The notes below the pieces were generated by a model. It was not told the origin of the DNA and searched no databases. It saw only the letters and a program-made list of their open reading frames with translations. From CAVTSA01 sp963737225 (GTDB lineage Bacteria > Chloroflexota > Dormibacteria > Dormibacterales > Dormibacteraceae), in assembly GCA_963737225.1 (NCBI GenBank), contig CAVTSA010000002.1:310001-374000 (forward strand): 64,000 nucleotides of DNA, read 5' to 3'. This document shows positions 14,353 to 21,984 of this stretch, piece after piece. The translations under genes and the position numbers were made by a program. How positions within the stretch are numbered: position 1 is the first letter of the stretch; each line of letters begins with the position of its first letter.

Positions 14353-14698
14353 ATCACCATGTTTTTACCCCTCTCGCCTGGCGATTGCGAGATCGGGTGC
14401 CGCAATTCACGGCAGATGAAAGGTCAACTCAGCCACTAATTGGGGGCGGGCTTTGCAGCCACACGTCCGCGCTGATTAAAAGGTCGGGGGTCCGCGAGGC
14501 GGGCGCCCTGGGCGCACCACCCCCGACGGCAGGAGGGAATCGCGGCGACGATCGACCTCGAGCCATGGTCGTGGTGATGGTGGTCGACCGTGCGTCGTGG
14601 TGGTCGTGGTTGCACAACCGCCGCTGCGTCGCACGCCGTCAGCATCGTCTCAGAATCAAATGATTCCGGTACAGCAACCATCGACGAGATCACCGAAC
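14353..14698. other. Divergent intergenic region of the element
   Basis: About 350 bp between the minus-strand RHH-like gene and the plus-strand recombinase unit. It contains a GTCGGGGG/CCCCCGAC inverted pair near 14484-14527, a GTGGTGATGGTGGTCG-rich stretch near 14568-14620, and a GAATCAAATGATTC dyad near 14653. No gene is seen. It probably carries both outward promoters. Confidence 0.5.
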
Positions 14699-14736
14699 TT
14701 GACGAAGTGTCTCGGAATCATGTATCGTTATTCTCA
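14699..14736 (+). promoter_or_regulatory. Sigma70-type promoter for a probably leaderless transcript
   Basis: TTGACG at 14699-14704 and TATCGT at 14723-14728 are 18 bp apart. The expected transcription start, about 7 bp past the -10 box, coincides with the ATG at 14736, so the message may begin at its start codon; no ribosome-binding site is present. GGAATCA inside the spacer repeats half of the GAATCAAATGATTC dyad at 14653-14666, a candidate operator. Confidence 0.55.
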
Positions 14737-14912
14737 TGGCGAGCAAGCCCACCAACTACCGAGACGGCAAGCGGGTCTGCGCGATCTGCGACGAGACGAT
14801 CACCTACCCGGACGGCTGCAACCTGCGCGGCGGTCGGATGGTGCACGCGGCGTGCCTGCAGGCCAACCGGGTCGGCGTGAAGGTTCGGATCCCGCGGCAG
14901 GCCGTCCGGTGA
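14736..14912 (+). CDS. Zinc-finger small protein preceding the resolvase (58 aa)
   Basis: MASKPTNYRDGKRVCAICDE, TITYPDGCNLRGGRMVHAAC shows C-x2-C near residue 15 and C...H-x3-C near 28-41, a complete four-ligand zinc site. The gene's TGA overlaps the GTG start of the serine recombinase (GTGA), so the two are translationally coupled. The likely role is DNA binding, perhaps directionality or regulation for the recombinase. The family is not named. Confidence 0.6.
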   Translation: MASKPTNYRDGKRVCAICDETITYPDGCNLRGGRMVHAACLQANRVGVKVRIPRQAVR

Positions 14913-15463
14913 AGCGCGGATACGCCCGAGTCAGCACCAAGCGGCAGGACACGCGGCTCCAGCTCGACGCGCTCAAGGCGGCCGGCTGCGAGGTCATCTA
15001 CACCGAGCAGGCGTCCGGTTCTCGCGACGATCGCCCAGAGCTGGCGCGATGCCTCGCGGAGCTGCAGACCGGCGACGTGCTCGTGGTCTGGAAGCTCGAT
15101 CGGCTGGGACGATCGCTGCCGCATCTGCTGTCCACGGTGAACGGCCTGGCGGACCGCGGCATCAGCTTCCAGTGCCTGACGCAGCCGGTCAGCACGACCG
15201 ACGCCACCGGCAAACTGGTACTCGCGATCCTGGGTGCGCTCGGTGAGTTCGAGCGTGAGCTGATCCGTGAGCGCGTGCAGGCCGGCGTCGACGCTGCGCG
15301 GATCCGGGGATCTCGACTTGGTCGACCTGGGTTGTCGGCCGACCGCCTCGAGGCTGCACGCGAGATGATCGAAGGCGGCCGATCGATGGCAGCTACAGCT
15401 CGAGCGCTTGGCGTCGGTCGCGCCACGCTCTATCGCCACATGTCAGCGCTGCGCGAAGCATGA
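14909..15463 (+). CDS. Serine recombinase (resolvase/invertase type)
   Basis: A 184-residue small serine recombinase. YARVSTKRQDTRLQLDALKA carries the catalytic serine near residue 9. WKLDRLGRSLPHLL holds the two essential arginines, and FERELIRERVQAGVDAARIR is the E-helix. A C-terminal helix-turn-helix (GRSMAATARALGVGRATLYR) binds the res site. It is full length for the Tn3/Hin group. In an element that also has a tyrosine integrase, the likely job is resolving dimers or inverting a segment. It starts at a GTG overlapping the upstream stop. Confidence 0.9.
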   Translation: MKRGYARVSTKRQDTRLQLDALKAAGCEVIYTEQASGSRDDRPELARCLAELQTGDVLVVWKLDRLGRSLPHLLSTVNGLADRGISFQCLTQPVSTTDATGKLVLAILGALGEFERELIRERVQAGVDAARIRGSRLGRPGLSADRLEAAREMIEGGRSMAATARALGVGRATLYRHMSALREA

Positions 15464-15621
15464 ACACCCTCAACCGCCGGCGCCTGGTCGTCCACGTGGC
15501 TCCTCAGAACCGCCAGCTCGTCGAGGAGTCGCTGGCGTGGTTGAAAGATCACGACCGTGCCCGCCTCCAGCGGCGACGCGACCTCGATCAGGAGCTCGCA
15601 CGCCCGTTGCGCCCCACTTAA
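15460..15621 (+). CDS. Small charged helical protein (53 aa)
   Basis: The ATG at 15460 overlaps the resolvase stop (ATGA). The product MNTLNRRRLVVHVAPQNRQL, VEESLAWLKDHDRARLQRRR is mostly one charged helix and ends PLRPT. It is the third gene of the recombinase operon. No family is recognised, but the coupling supports it as real. Confidence 0.5.
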   Translation: MNTLNRRRLVVHVAPQNRQLVEESLAWLKDHDRARLQRRRDLDQELARPLRPT

Positions 15622-15783
15622 CTACGCTCGTCGCCTGGCGAACACCTGTATCCAGCGTCGCGGTGTCCACAGGCTGGCAATTCGGGGTGTCGTGAGCACG
15701 GGTTACGACCAGATGGCAGCGTTGGACTGCTGCACAACCGCGCGGGGGCACGCGCGCCCGCGCTAGTCACGAATGGCCAGCGG
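15622..15783. other. Gap between convergent element operons
   Basis: About 160 bp with no gene. It contains GCGCGGGGGCACGCGCGCCCGCGC near 15742-15764, which can form a GC-rich hairpin between the convergent recombinase and primase operons, a plausible terminator without a T-run. Confidence 0.4.
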
Positions 15784-15978
15784 TCAGTGACGGCGATGAG
15801 ATAGGTGGTGCGATCCGCAGGCCACACAGAAATACGTGCGCCAGGCTTCGAAGCCGCTGCGTCGACGGGTGACCATCAGGGCGCGGAACGCCTCCTCCTT
15901 GGTCCCGAAAGCGCGTTTCCCACTCACCCAGCAATAGCGGGGGGCGTCAGGGGGGGTGGAGGCGTCGGGGTCAGTCAC
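15784..15978 (-). CDS. Small zinc-binding protein (64 aa), end of the primase operon
   Basis: MTDPDASTPPDAPRYCWVSG is followed by a helix and the closing knuckle YFCVACGSHHLSHRRH, giving cysteine and histidine ligands typical of short phage/ICE DNA-binding proteins. The GTG start at 15978 overlaps the primase/helicase stop. It probably assists the replication protein; no direct family assignment. Confidence 0.55.
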   Translation of the reverse strand: MTDPDASTPPDAPRYCWVSGKRAFGTKEEAFRALMVTRRRSGFEAWRTYFCVACGSHHLSHRRH

Positions 15979-18170
15979 GAGTGACCTCCTCGGCGGCGTG
16001 GACGGGGTTGGCGCAGGGTCGGCTGCCGCCGGCGGGCAGGGGCCAGCCGCAGGAGGAGCACAGGACGACGGGGGGGGCCGTTCCCGAAAAGTCAGTAGGT
16101 GTGTGTTGGTCTTCTTTCTTGCGGTTTTGCTGTCTTTCAGACCCTTCACCCGTTTGTGGTGACAATTCGGGAATGGCCTTAATTCGAACTTGCGTCCAGT
16201 TCGAAAGAGCCCAAATATCAGACGCCCCCTCCTTGCCGTTCTTCTTCGTCCGGGTGAGCAGTCGATGAGCGGTCAAATCCTCCGCCGCGCGACGCACGGT
16301 GCTCAGCGGGAGGTCCAGGGTTAGCGCGATTTGGGTGGTGGCCTCCTCGCCGCTTCGGAGCAATCGGAGGATGGCGGCGCGGATAGGTGGGACGCAGTCG
16401 ATGGCGACTTTGACGACCACCCGCCAGGCGAGGTCGTCACCAGCTCCGATGGCTCGGGCGCCCTGCAGGAGTCGCAGCAGGGCGAGCGCCAGGCGTCCCG
16501 CCTCCTCGGGTGGATGGACCAGCGTGATCTCGCGGGTGTAGGGGTCGCGTTCGACCGAGGAGCGGGCGCGGACGGCGAGTGACGCCAGGGTCACGATTCG
16601 CTCCTTGTCGGCGTCCCTGGGGGTTCCGATCGGACCGGCGGCGTCGAGGACCCGACCGGATGCCTCGGCCAGCTCGCGGCGCATCTGCTCCTCGAGCCCG
16701 AGGTGCGCGAGCGCGCGTTCACCCAGCTGGTCACCGTCGTGTTCGACCGGCAATCGGTAAAGCAGGAATCGGTCACCGAGGCTGCCGATGACGGCGTAGT
16801 GGGTGTCGAAGGCGCCGGTACAGCCGGCGATGAGGCCCAGCTTCCCCTCCCAGTGCAGGGTCTTCGCGCCATCGGTGCCGACGTGGCGAGTCCAGGATCC
16901 GTCATAGATTTCCCGCAGTGCGCCTAGCAGTTGGGCACGGGTGTCTCGGTTCATCGAGAGGACCGAGGTGAAGTCTTTGAGAACCAGGTGTCCGCGATCC
17001 CCGATCTGGCGTAGAAGCCCCCCAGTTGCGCCCGCCGCATGCTCCTTGCGGGGGGTGGCGCTGAGCAGGCCACCTTCGGTGATGACCCCTCCAACGTGGA
17101 CATCGGACTGCGCTTTGAGGGACATCACGGCCTCGGTCTTGCCCGAGGATGGGCCACCGATGATGAGCAGCCAGACGGGATCGCCGGCGGCCCGGTTCGC
17201 GTGTTGGGTAGCCAGCACGGCAACCACATGGCCGGGGTCAGGGAGGTACAACCAGCGGCGGAAGGTTTCCAGGCAGCCCTGGAGCTCCGACGCGGGGTCG
17301 CCGAGATCCTCCGGCAGTTCGTGCCCAGCCGGCTCCTCCTGTCGAACCGCTCCCCCGCGCATGGCCGGCCCCTGGCCCGTCTGGTCCTTGTAGCGCTCGA
17401 AGCAGTCAGTTACCTCGTCGCGGATCTCGTCCTCAGTCTTCGGTGGGTCGAAGTGCTTGGCGTTCTCCTCGAGGACCGCGATGATGATCGTGTCCCGGCT
17501 CAAGCCTTCGGAGTTGAGCTTGCCGACCAGGGAACGGATGCGGCTGCCGCGCATGCCGGGGGTGTAGCGGTAGTCCTGTGTAACTGGGGTCGCGGCGCCG
17601 TTCTGATGCGCCTTCTTGGCCGTCAGCTCGTAGAGCGCGTCGACGAGCGCTTGGTCCTGGCGGATGTCGGCGGGCGACGAGTTACCGCGGTGGCCGGTGA
17701 TGGTCAGGTAGTGGGCGCGGTCGTACACCTCGTGGTGGCCGTTCTTGCCGCTCTTGGGCAGATTGCCCTTGGTGATCTGGCGGACGCCGGTCCCGGATGG
17801 CGAGAGCTCGGAGTAGGTACGCTCCACGAGTTCTCGCACCGAGGGATCCAGGTGTCCGTCCGCAATGACGTGGTCGTGGTCGCCGAACACGAACGGGTCC
17901 TTATCGGAGGTGCAGAAGCCGATGCCGTCCCAGTCCCGGGACGAGTCCTGGTAGGCGGTGAGCGCCGAGCTCGTACGTGTCCCAGGTCTGGCGGTCGGTG
18001 GGGCTTGCCAGAGCGCCGAGGCGTGGCCGGCGCGGTGGTTTGTCCCACTTCTGCTCGGCCTCCTTCCACTCGTAGCGCCAGACCACCCATTGGGGCCAGT
18101 CCTTGAGTTCCTGGGGGATGTTCTCGGGGATGACGGCGAGCGCCAGTGGGCGCGGAGTGCGGGTGCTCAT
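15971..18170 (-). pseudogene. Primase/helicase-type replication protein, one frameshift
   Basis: The N-terminus (ATG 18170) reads IPENIPQELKDWPQWVVWRY and SPTDRQTWDTYE, the opening of phage/ICE bifunctional primase-polymerases. After about 17965 the sense continues one frame over as ALTAYQDSSRDWDGIGFCTS, DKDPFVFGDHDHV. The remaining 600-odd residues include a primase C-terminal domain (MRGSRIRSLVGKLNSEGLSR), Walker A IIGGPSSGKTEAV, a winged-helix segment (TTQIALTLDLPLSTVRRAAE) and a C-terminal zinc knuckle (CSSCGWPLPAGGSRPC). It should start replication of the excised circle. One extra base makes the span frame-broken. Confidence 0.78.
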
Positions 18171-18307
18171 CACGACTCCACCGCCTGGACTCGCCAGCTG
18201 CACAGGCACGCCTGGCATTCGCGCCAACGCCCGTCCCACCTCGAGCGCGTCGACGAGCACCAGGGACACCGGACGAGCGCCTCGAGGTGGAGCACCAGGG
18301 CCTTCAT
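18170..18307 (-). CDS. Zinc-ribbon micro-protein (45 aa)
   Basis: MKALVLHLEALVRCPWCSST and WRECQACLCSWRVQAVES contain two CxxC knuckles, a classical zinc ribbon. Its stop overlaps the primase ATG (TGATG) and its start overlaps the stop of the upstream gene (ATGA), so it is coupled on both sides. It is probably a replication accessory. Confidence 0.6.
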   Translation of the reverse strand: MKALVLHLEALVRCPWCSSTRSRWDGRWRECQACLCSWRVQAVES

Positions 18308-19026
18308 GCCGGCCGCTCCTCGCGGCGCTTGGCCTTGAGCTCGTCCTCTCGCTTCTTCAGGGCAGCGCGTGCCTCTTGGCCCGTCGGGCTGTCCCACCAG
18401 CACGCCGGGCACCAGGGATGACCGTCGACCACCCAGGACGTCAGGTATCCGCAGTCATGCCGGGTAGTCGGGCCTACGGTGGCCGTGGCCGGCCGCTCTC
18501 CGCGCAGTAGGGCAAGCTTGAACCCGACCCACTTGGCCGATTCGCGGGGCGATTCGTCCCGGGTAGAATCCGGCCAGGCCGCCGACCCACCTCCCTCGGC
18601 GGCAGGCGCGGCGCCCGGGACTAAGGCAGCTCGGGCGCCGCCGTCTCCGGGGACAGCGGCAGGCGCGGCGGGTCCGAGCGGGCTATCCTTACGGCTGGAG
18701 TTCGGCGCTTGCATCGCCGGTGCTCTCCTCGAACGCCGCGGGTACTCCCTCGCGGCGTTCATCTTTCGGGCAACCGACTTCGCCGACCGCCGTCGCTGTG
18801 CCTTGAGCTGCAGGAGGCGCATCTTGATGAAGTGCGCCTTGCGGGCGGCTTCGGCACGTCGCAGGCGCTCGGCTTCGGGCAGCGTTCCGTCGGGGTCGAC
18901 CTGCTTCTCGAAGCGGGCCAGGAATGTCGACCTGGCCTTAGCAGTGACCTCCGCGCCGTCGTACATGGAAGAGCGCACGTAGGCCGCGTGTCGAGCCCGG
19001 AGAGTGCGCTCAGATGGTGAGAGCAA
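18304..19026 (-). CDS. Element replication-operon protein(s), possibly two genes in one frame
   Basis: The N-terminal 90 residues (RSTFLARFEKQVDPDGTLPE, AERLRRAEAARKAHFIKMRL) match a small helical protein family common in actinobacterial ICEs and phages. The C-terminal part ends HDCGYLTSWVVDGHPWCPAC and a lysine-rich helix, a zinc-binding module. Between them lie a low-complexity stretch and a perfect 10-bp DNA hairpin (18731-18760), then ATG 18714 with a GAGGAG Shine-Dalgarno. So two proteins in the same frame may be made, or one fusion. The TTG start at 19026 adjoins an inverted repeat. First gene of the operon. Confidence 0.55.
   Translation of the reverse strand: MLSPSERTLRARHAAYVRSSMYDGAEVTAKARSTFLARFEKQVDPDGTLPEAERLRRAEAARKAHFIKMRLLQLKAQRRRSAKSVARKMNAAREYPRRSRRAPAMQAPNSSRKDSPLGPAAPAAVPGDGGARAALVPGAAPAAEGGGSAAWPDSTRDESPRESAKWVGFKLALLRGERPATATVGPTTRHDCGYLTSWVVDGHPWCPACWWDSPTGQEARAALKKREDELKAKRREERPA
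18731..18760. repeat. Perfect 10-bp stem hairpin inside an open frame
   Basis: GAACGCCGCG at 18731 pairs with CGCGGCGTTC ending at 18760, with a 10-base loop. Just downstream on the minus strand come a GAGGAG Shine-Dalgarno and an ATG. It may attenuate transcription or gate translation of the downstream half. Confidence 0.55.
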
Positions 19027-19085
19027 CGTAGTGACTCCTCAAAAGGGGGATACGGATTTCTCCGCCTCTCAGGGAGTCACTACGT
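19026..19085. promoter_or_regulatory. 13-bp inverted repeat at the head of the replication operon
   Basis: ACGTAGTGACTCC (19026-19038) is exactly complementary to GGAGTCACTACGT (19073-19085), with 34 bp between. The left arm touches the TTG start codon of the first replication gene. Candidate operator or replication-initiator site. Confidence 0.55.
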
Positions 19086-19106
19086 CCTTGACCCTTATCA
19101 GGTGCG

Positions 19107-19273
19107 GTCGCTTGCGACCTGCTCCACCGGGCAGATTCCTCCACCCTGTCCGGGATGCCGCTACGCCGAGAACCACCTATCGCGGGTTGGTATCGCCTGT
19201 GACTGATTCCTTCCGGGATGCCGCTACGCCTGGACCGCCATAACTCGGCGGGGATCGCCTGCGACCTGCTCCA
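19107..19273. repeat. Iteron-like direct repeats (candidate replication or transfer origin)
   Basis: TGCGACCTGCTCCA occurs at 19113-19126 and again at 19260-19273, with a degenerate third copy (TGTGACTGATTCC) near 19198. TCCGGGATGCCGCTACGCC occurs at 19149-19167 and 19212-19230. The block lies in a 300-bp gene-free gap between the primase operon and the integrase, which is where such elements keep their origin. Confidence 0.55.
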
Positions 19274-19332
19274 TCTGGGGCGATATTCAACTGGTGACCA
19301 CGTTACGGCGCTGTGCGGCTTTACGCAAGCAT

Positions 19333-20235
19333 CTACACGCGGTCGCCGGGGGAAAGTCGACGGTGTGCATCTCGCGCCCGCTCGATGGCCGCGGCGCCCC
19401 CGTATCGGCGCATGACAGACGGATCGCGCCAGCGACCGAGCGTCATCACGTCTTCGTCGGAGGCGCCGGCCTGCTTCATCTTGTGTGCGAACAGGTGCCG
19501 GAAACTGTGGGGGTGTACATGGTCTGGATCCACCCCCGCCATCCGAGCACGACGATTGAGCATCTGCGCCAAGCCGTCGTCGCCGAGACGTCCCTTGCCA
19601 CCGATCCAGAACGCGGGCAGGTCCGCCTTCGGGTGCCGAGCTCTGGCTCGCAAGTAGCGATCGAGATCCCGTGCAGTCTTGACTCCGAAGAAAACCAGGC
19701 CTGGACGGTTCCCCTTGCCGACGACCTCGGCCGTCCGCTCCCGCAGGTCCACGTCGGTCAGGTCCAGGCCCAGCAGCTCGGCCCGCCGCGTCCCGGTGTC
19801 GAGCAGGAACCGGAGGATCGCCGCATCCCGACGGTCCAGGAACTCCCGGCCGTTGCAGGCTTGGAGCAGGGCTGCGACGTCCTCGTCGCGCAGGATCGCC
19901 GGCGGCGGCTCGTCGACCAGTGGTCGCTGCAGGCCGGCGAGGGGCGATCGCTCCAGCTCCCCCTCGGTTACCAGCCAGGTCAGGAATCGCGCCAGCGCCG
20001 CCCAGTGCAACCTGACCCCCGCGGGCATCATCTCGCCCCTGAGCGCGGCGAAGTACCGGATCACATCGTCCCTGGTCACGGCTGCCGGATCCACCGGTCG
20101 CTCGTGGGTCTGGAGCCAGCCGGCGAAGCGTTCCCCGCAGCGGGCATAGGTCTGGCGCGTCGACTCGCTGCGCCCGATCGCCTGCAACTCGCGATCGAAC
20201 GACTCCCAGAGGACGCTCCAGGGGGTCGCGTTCAC
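19333..20235 (-). CDS. Tyrosine recombinase (integrase) of the element
   Basis: A 300-residue XerC/D-like recombinase. The N-terminal SAM-like core-binding domain (STRQTYARCGERFAGWLQTH, residues 1-95) is followed by the catalytic domain. This shows the first arginine (DTGTRRAELLGL), the lysine turn (VVGKGNRPG), H-x-x-R (HPHSFRHLFAHKMKQAG), the second histidine position as tryptophan (LGRWRDPSVM) and the tyrosine (MRRYGG). The gene lies 63 bp inside the right 54-bp repeat, the usual integrase position. It is intact, unlike much of the element. It should recombine the two attachment copies to excise the circle. Confidence 0.9.
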   Translation of the reverse strand: MNATPWSVLWESFDRELQAIGRSESTRQTYARCGERFAGWLQTHERPVDPAAVTRDDVIRYFAALRGEMMPAGVRLHWAALARFLTWLVTEGELERSPLAGLQRPLVDEPPPAILRDEDVAALLQACNGREFLDRRDAAILRFLLDTGTRRAELLGLDLTDVDLRERTAEVVGKGNRPGLVFFGVKTARDLDRYLRARARHPKADLPAFWIGGKGRLGDDGLAQMLNRRARMAGVDPDHVHPHSFRHLFAHKMKQAGASDEDVMTLGRWRDPSVMRRYGGAAAIERARDAHRRLSPGDRV

Positions 20236-20283
20236 CGCCCGATTTTGCCGTATGTAGGCGTTGTGCAGAAGTCCACTCGGCGG

Positions 20284-20886
20284 TTATGCCTGCTTCTGCA
20301 GCTCGGCGTACGTCTCCTTCGGCACCCGTCCCATCAGGTAGAACTCGGCGTTGGGGCGCATCCGGGCCAGGTGCGCCATCCGATTCGAGAGCGCGAAGAG
20401 CGCGGTGACGGCACCGATGTCCCAGATGTCCTCGTCGTCGAAGCCTAGAGAGCGAAGCCTGGTGAAGTCGCTGTCGGTGATCGTTTGCGGCCGGCCGGCG
20501 AGCTTGACCGCGAAGTCGAGCATCGCCCGCTGGCGCGGCGTGATGTCCGCGGTCCGGTAGTCGATCGCGACCTGATCCGCGACCAGCGCGTCCCTGGCCC
20601 GGATCCGCACCAGCGCCCCGTGGGCGACCACGCAGTAGAGGCAGTCGTTGACCGCGCTGGTGGCGACGACGATCATCTCCCGCTCCGCCTTGGTGAGCCC
20701 GCTCTCGCGTTCCATCAAGGCGTCGTGGTAGGCGATGAAGGCGCGGCACTCGTCGGGGCGGTGGGCGAGGGCGAGGAACACGTTGGGAACGAACCCGCTG
20801 CGCTCCTGCGTTCGCAGCACGTAGTCGCGCAGGTCCTCGGGCAGCTCGTCGAGGCCGGGCACCGGGAAGCGGCTGATGTCGGTCAT
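20284..20886 (-). CDS. AhpD-like peroxidase/carboxymuconolactone decarboxylase family, attachment gene
   Basis: A 200-residue peroxidase-related protein. SAVNDCLYCVVAHGALVRIR contains the redox ExxCxxC/H-type active site (C-L-Y-C followed by H), and DIWDIGAVTALFALSNRMAH is the AhpD-like helical closure. It probably reduces hydroperoxides with a thioredoxin-like partner. GGAGGAGAGG precedes ATG 20886. The last four residues after YAEL (QKQA, TAA stop) are encoded by element DNA. The ancestral tail (TSGA, TGA) survives at 5709. The gene therefore stays functional after integration, with a changed C-terminus. Confidence 0.88.
   Translation of the reverse strand: MTDISRFPVPGLDELPEDLRDYVLRTQERSGFVPNVFLALAHRPDECRAFIAYHDALMERESGLTKAEREMIVVATSAVNDCLYCVVAHGALVRIRARDALVADQVAIDYRTADITPRQRAMLDFAVKLAGRPQTITDSDFTRLRSLGFDDEDIWDIGAVTALFALSNRMAHLARMRPNAEFYLMGRVPKETYAELQKQA
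20299..20352. repeat. Right attachment-site copy (54-bp direct repeat)
   Basis: Identical to 5724-5777 over 54 bp and lying within the last 23 codons of the AhpD-like gene. On its left is element DNA (integrase side), on its right the intact body of the gene. This fixes the orientation of the insertion. Confidence 0.9.
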
Positions 20887-20924
20887 GGTGGTTCCTCTCC
20901 TCCCTGGAGCTGTCGACGTCTGGC

Positions 20925-21947
20925 TCAACGGCGCCGCCATGGGCGAGCGCCGGACCGGCCACCGCCGCCGACCACCGCCAGGGCGAACGCGAGCGCCCCC
21001 CCGAGCACCCCGAAGACGGGACGCGGGATGCGCCGGCTGACGGGCTCGGGAGCGGACGGAGCAGGATCGCGGCGCTGTGGGGGCAGCGGAAAGAGCGTCG
21101 CGTTGATGTGGATCCCGAGGACGGTGATCAGTCCCACGAAGTAGAAGAAGAAGAGCAGCGTGAACAGGAACGCGAAATCGCTCCCGTATCGGTTGATGCC
21201 CTGGTTCAGGGTCAGGTAGAGGGGAAAGATCAGGGTCAGCACGTAGAACAGGAGGCCGCTGAAGACGGCGCCAGGCAGGACGTGGTGGGGCGGGGGGTGC
21301 TGCTTGGGGAGCAGCCAGAAGAGCGTGAAGAACAGCACCAGACCGCTCACGACGCCCACCACACCGCTCAGGACCGGCCCGGTCGCGCCGTGCGTGATCC
21401 ACTCCGGCACGTAGGGCAGCTCCAACTGGCGAACGAACGTGGTCAGCGTGGTGGCGCCGATCGCGATCACGACCAGGATGCAGAACAGCAGCATCAGTCC
21501 GACCGCGATCAACTTCTGCAGGACGAAGTTTCGGGTCGTGATCCGGTAGCTGTCGGCCATCACCTGCTCCAGGCAGCCGAAGAGCGCCGACGCGCTCCAG
21601 AGGAACGTGACCAGGGCCAGGATGGCGAAGATCCCGGTGTGCTGCTGCACGCCCGCGATCGCGGCGACCAGGGCCTGGCGGGTCCCGTTGCCGGTCGGAG
21701 CGAACTCGAACACGAGGTTTCGGATCGCGCTTTCGTCGATGCCCACCAGGTGCAGCAGGAAGCCGCCCACCGCCAGGAGGATGAGCACGATCGGGATCAG
21801 CGACTGGAGGAGGTTCCAGGCGACCAGAACCGCCTGGTTGGGGCCCCGGTCCTGGATGAAGCTCATCACGATTCGGACCGGCCACGTCCGCTGCACCCCC
21901 TCGCCCATCTGCCGTGCGCGCTCGAGCGCCCCGCTGTCCTCCGCCAT
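20925..21947 (-). CDS. YihY/BrkB-family inner-membrane protein
   Basis: A 340-residue protein with six predicted membrane helices in the BrkB/YihY order. It opens FIQDRGPNQAVLVAWNLLQS, followed by VTFLWSASALFGCLEQVMAD. It carries the family's YGSDFAFLFTLLFFFYFVGL near residue 260 and a HINATL ending. A proline-rich tail and a last hydrophobic helix follow. The family, once miscalled RNase BN, has no settled function; transport or lipid roles have been proposed. It lies upstream of the AhpD-like gene on the same strand with a 38-bp gap, so the two may be co-transcribed. Confidence 0.82.
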   Translation of the reverse strand: MAEDSGALERARQMGEGVQRTWPVRIVMSFIQDRGPNQAVLVAWNLLQSLIPIVLILLAVGGFLLHLVGIDESAIRNLVFEFAPTGNGTRQALVAAIAGVQQHTGIFAILALVTFLWSASALFGCLEQVMADSYRITTRNFVLQKLIAVGLMLLFCILVVIAIGATTLTTFVRQLELPYVPEWITHGATGPVLSGVVGVVSGLVLFFTLFWLLPKQHPPPHHVLPGAVFSGLLFYVLTLIFPLYLTLNQGINRYGSDFAFLFTLLFFFYFVGLITVLGIHINATLFPLPPQRRDPAPSAPEPVSRRIPRPVFGVLGGALAFALAVVGGGGRSGARPWRRR

Positions 21948-21984
21948 GCCACCGCCAACGGTAGCGCGGTGCGTGATCGTCCGG

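Larger units (their letters stand above)
5724..20352. mobile_element. Integrative conjugative-type element in the 3' end of an AhpD-like gene
   Basis: The element is bounded by a perfect 54-bp direct repeat (5724-5777 and 20299-20352), giving a 14,575-bp unit. A tyrosine integrase lies directly inside the right end. Other cargo consists of a primase/helicase with small zinc proteins, a serine recombinase, iteron-like repeats, a TraB/FtsK-type pump, a TrbC/VirB2-like protein and an ECF sigma factor. No capsid, portal or tail genes are seen. Integrase, replication module and an FtsK-like pump together are the hallmark of actinobacterial ICEs. Many genes are frameshifted, so the copy may be dead or the sequence error-prone. 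Confidence 0.85.

Noticed and set aside
14436..14530. Possible tRNA gene: the antisense reading contains an SRTPDLLISADVW-type string typical of tRNA shadows.
   Set aside because: GGGGGCG and CACCCCC could pair as an acceptor stem, but no D-arm, anticodon stem or T-loop (TTCGA) can be folded, so it is at most a remnant.
5724..20352. The element as a prophage.
   Set aside because: No terminase, portal, capsid or tail protein could be recognised. The pump, integrase and primase set fits an integrative conjugative element better.
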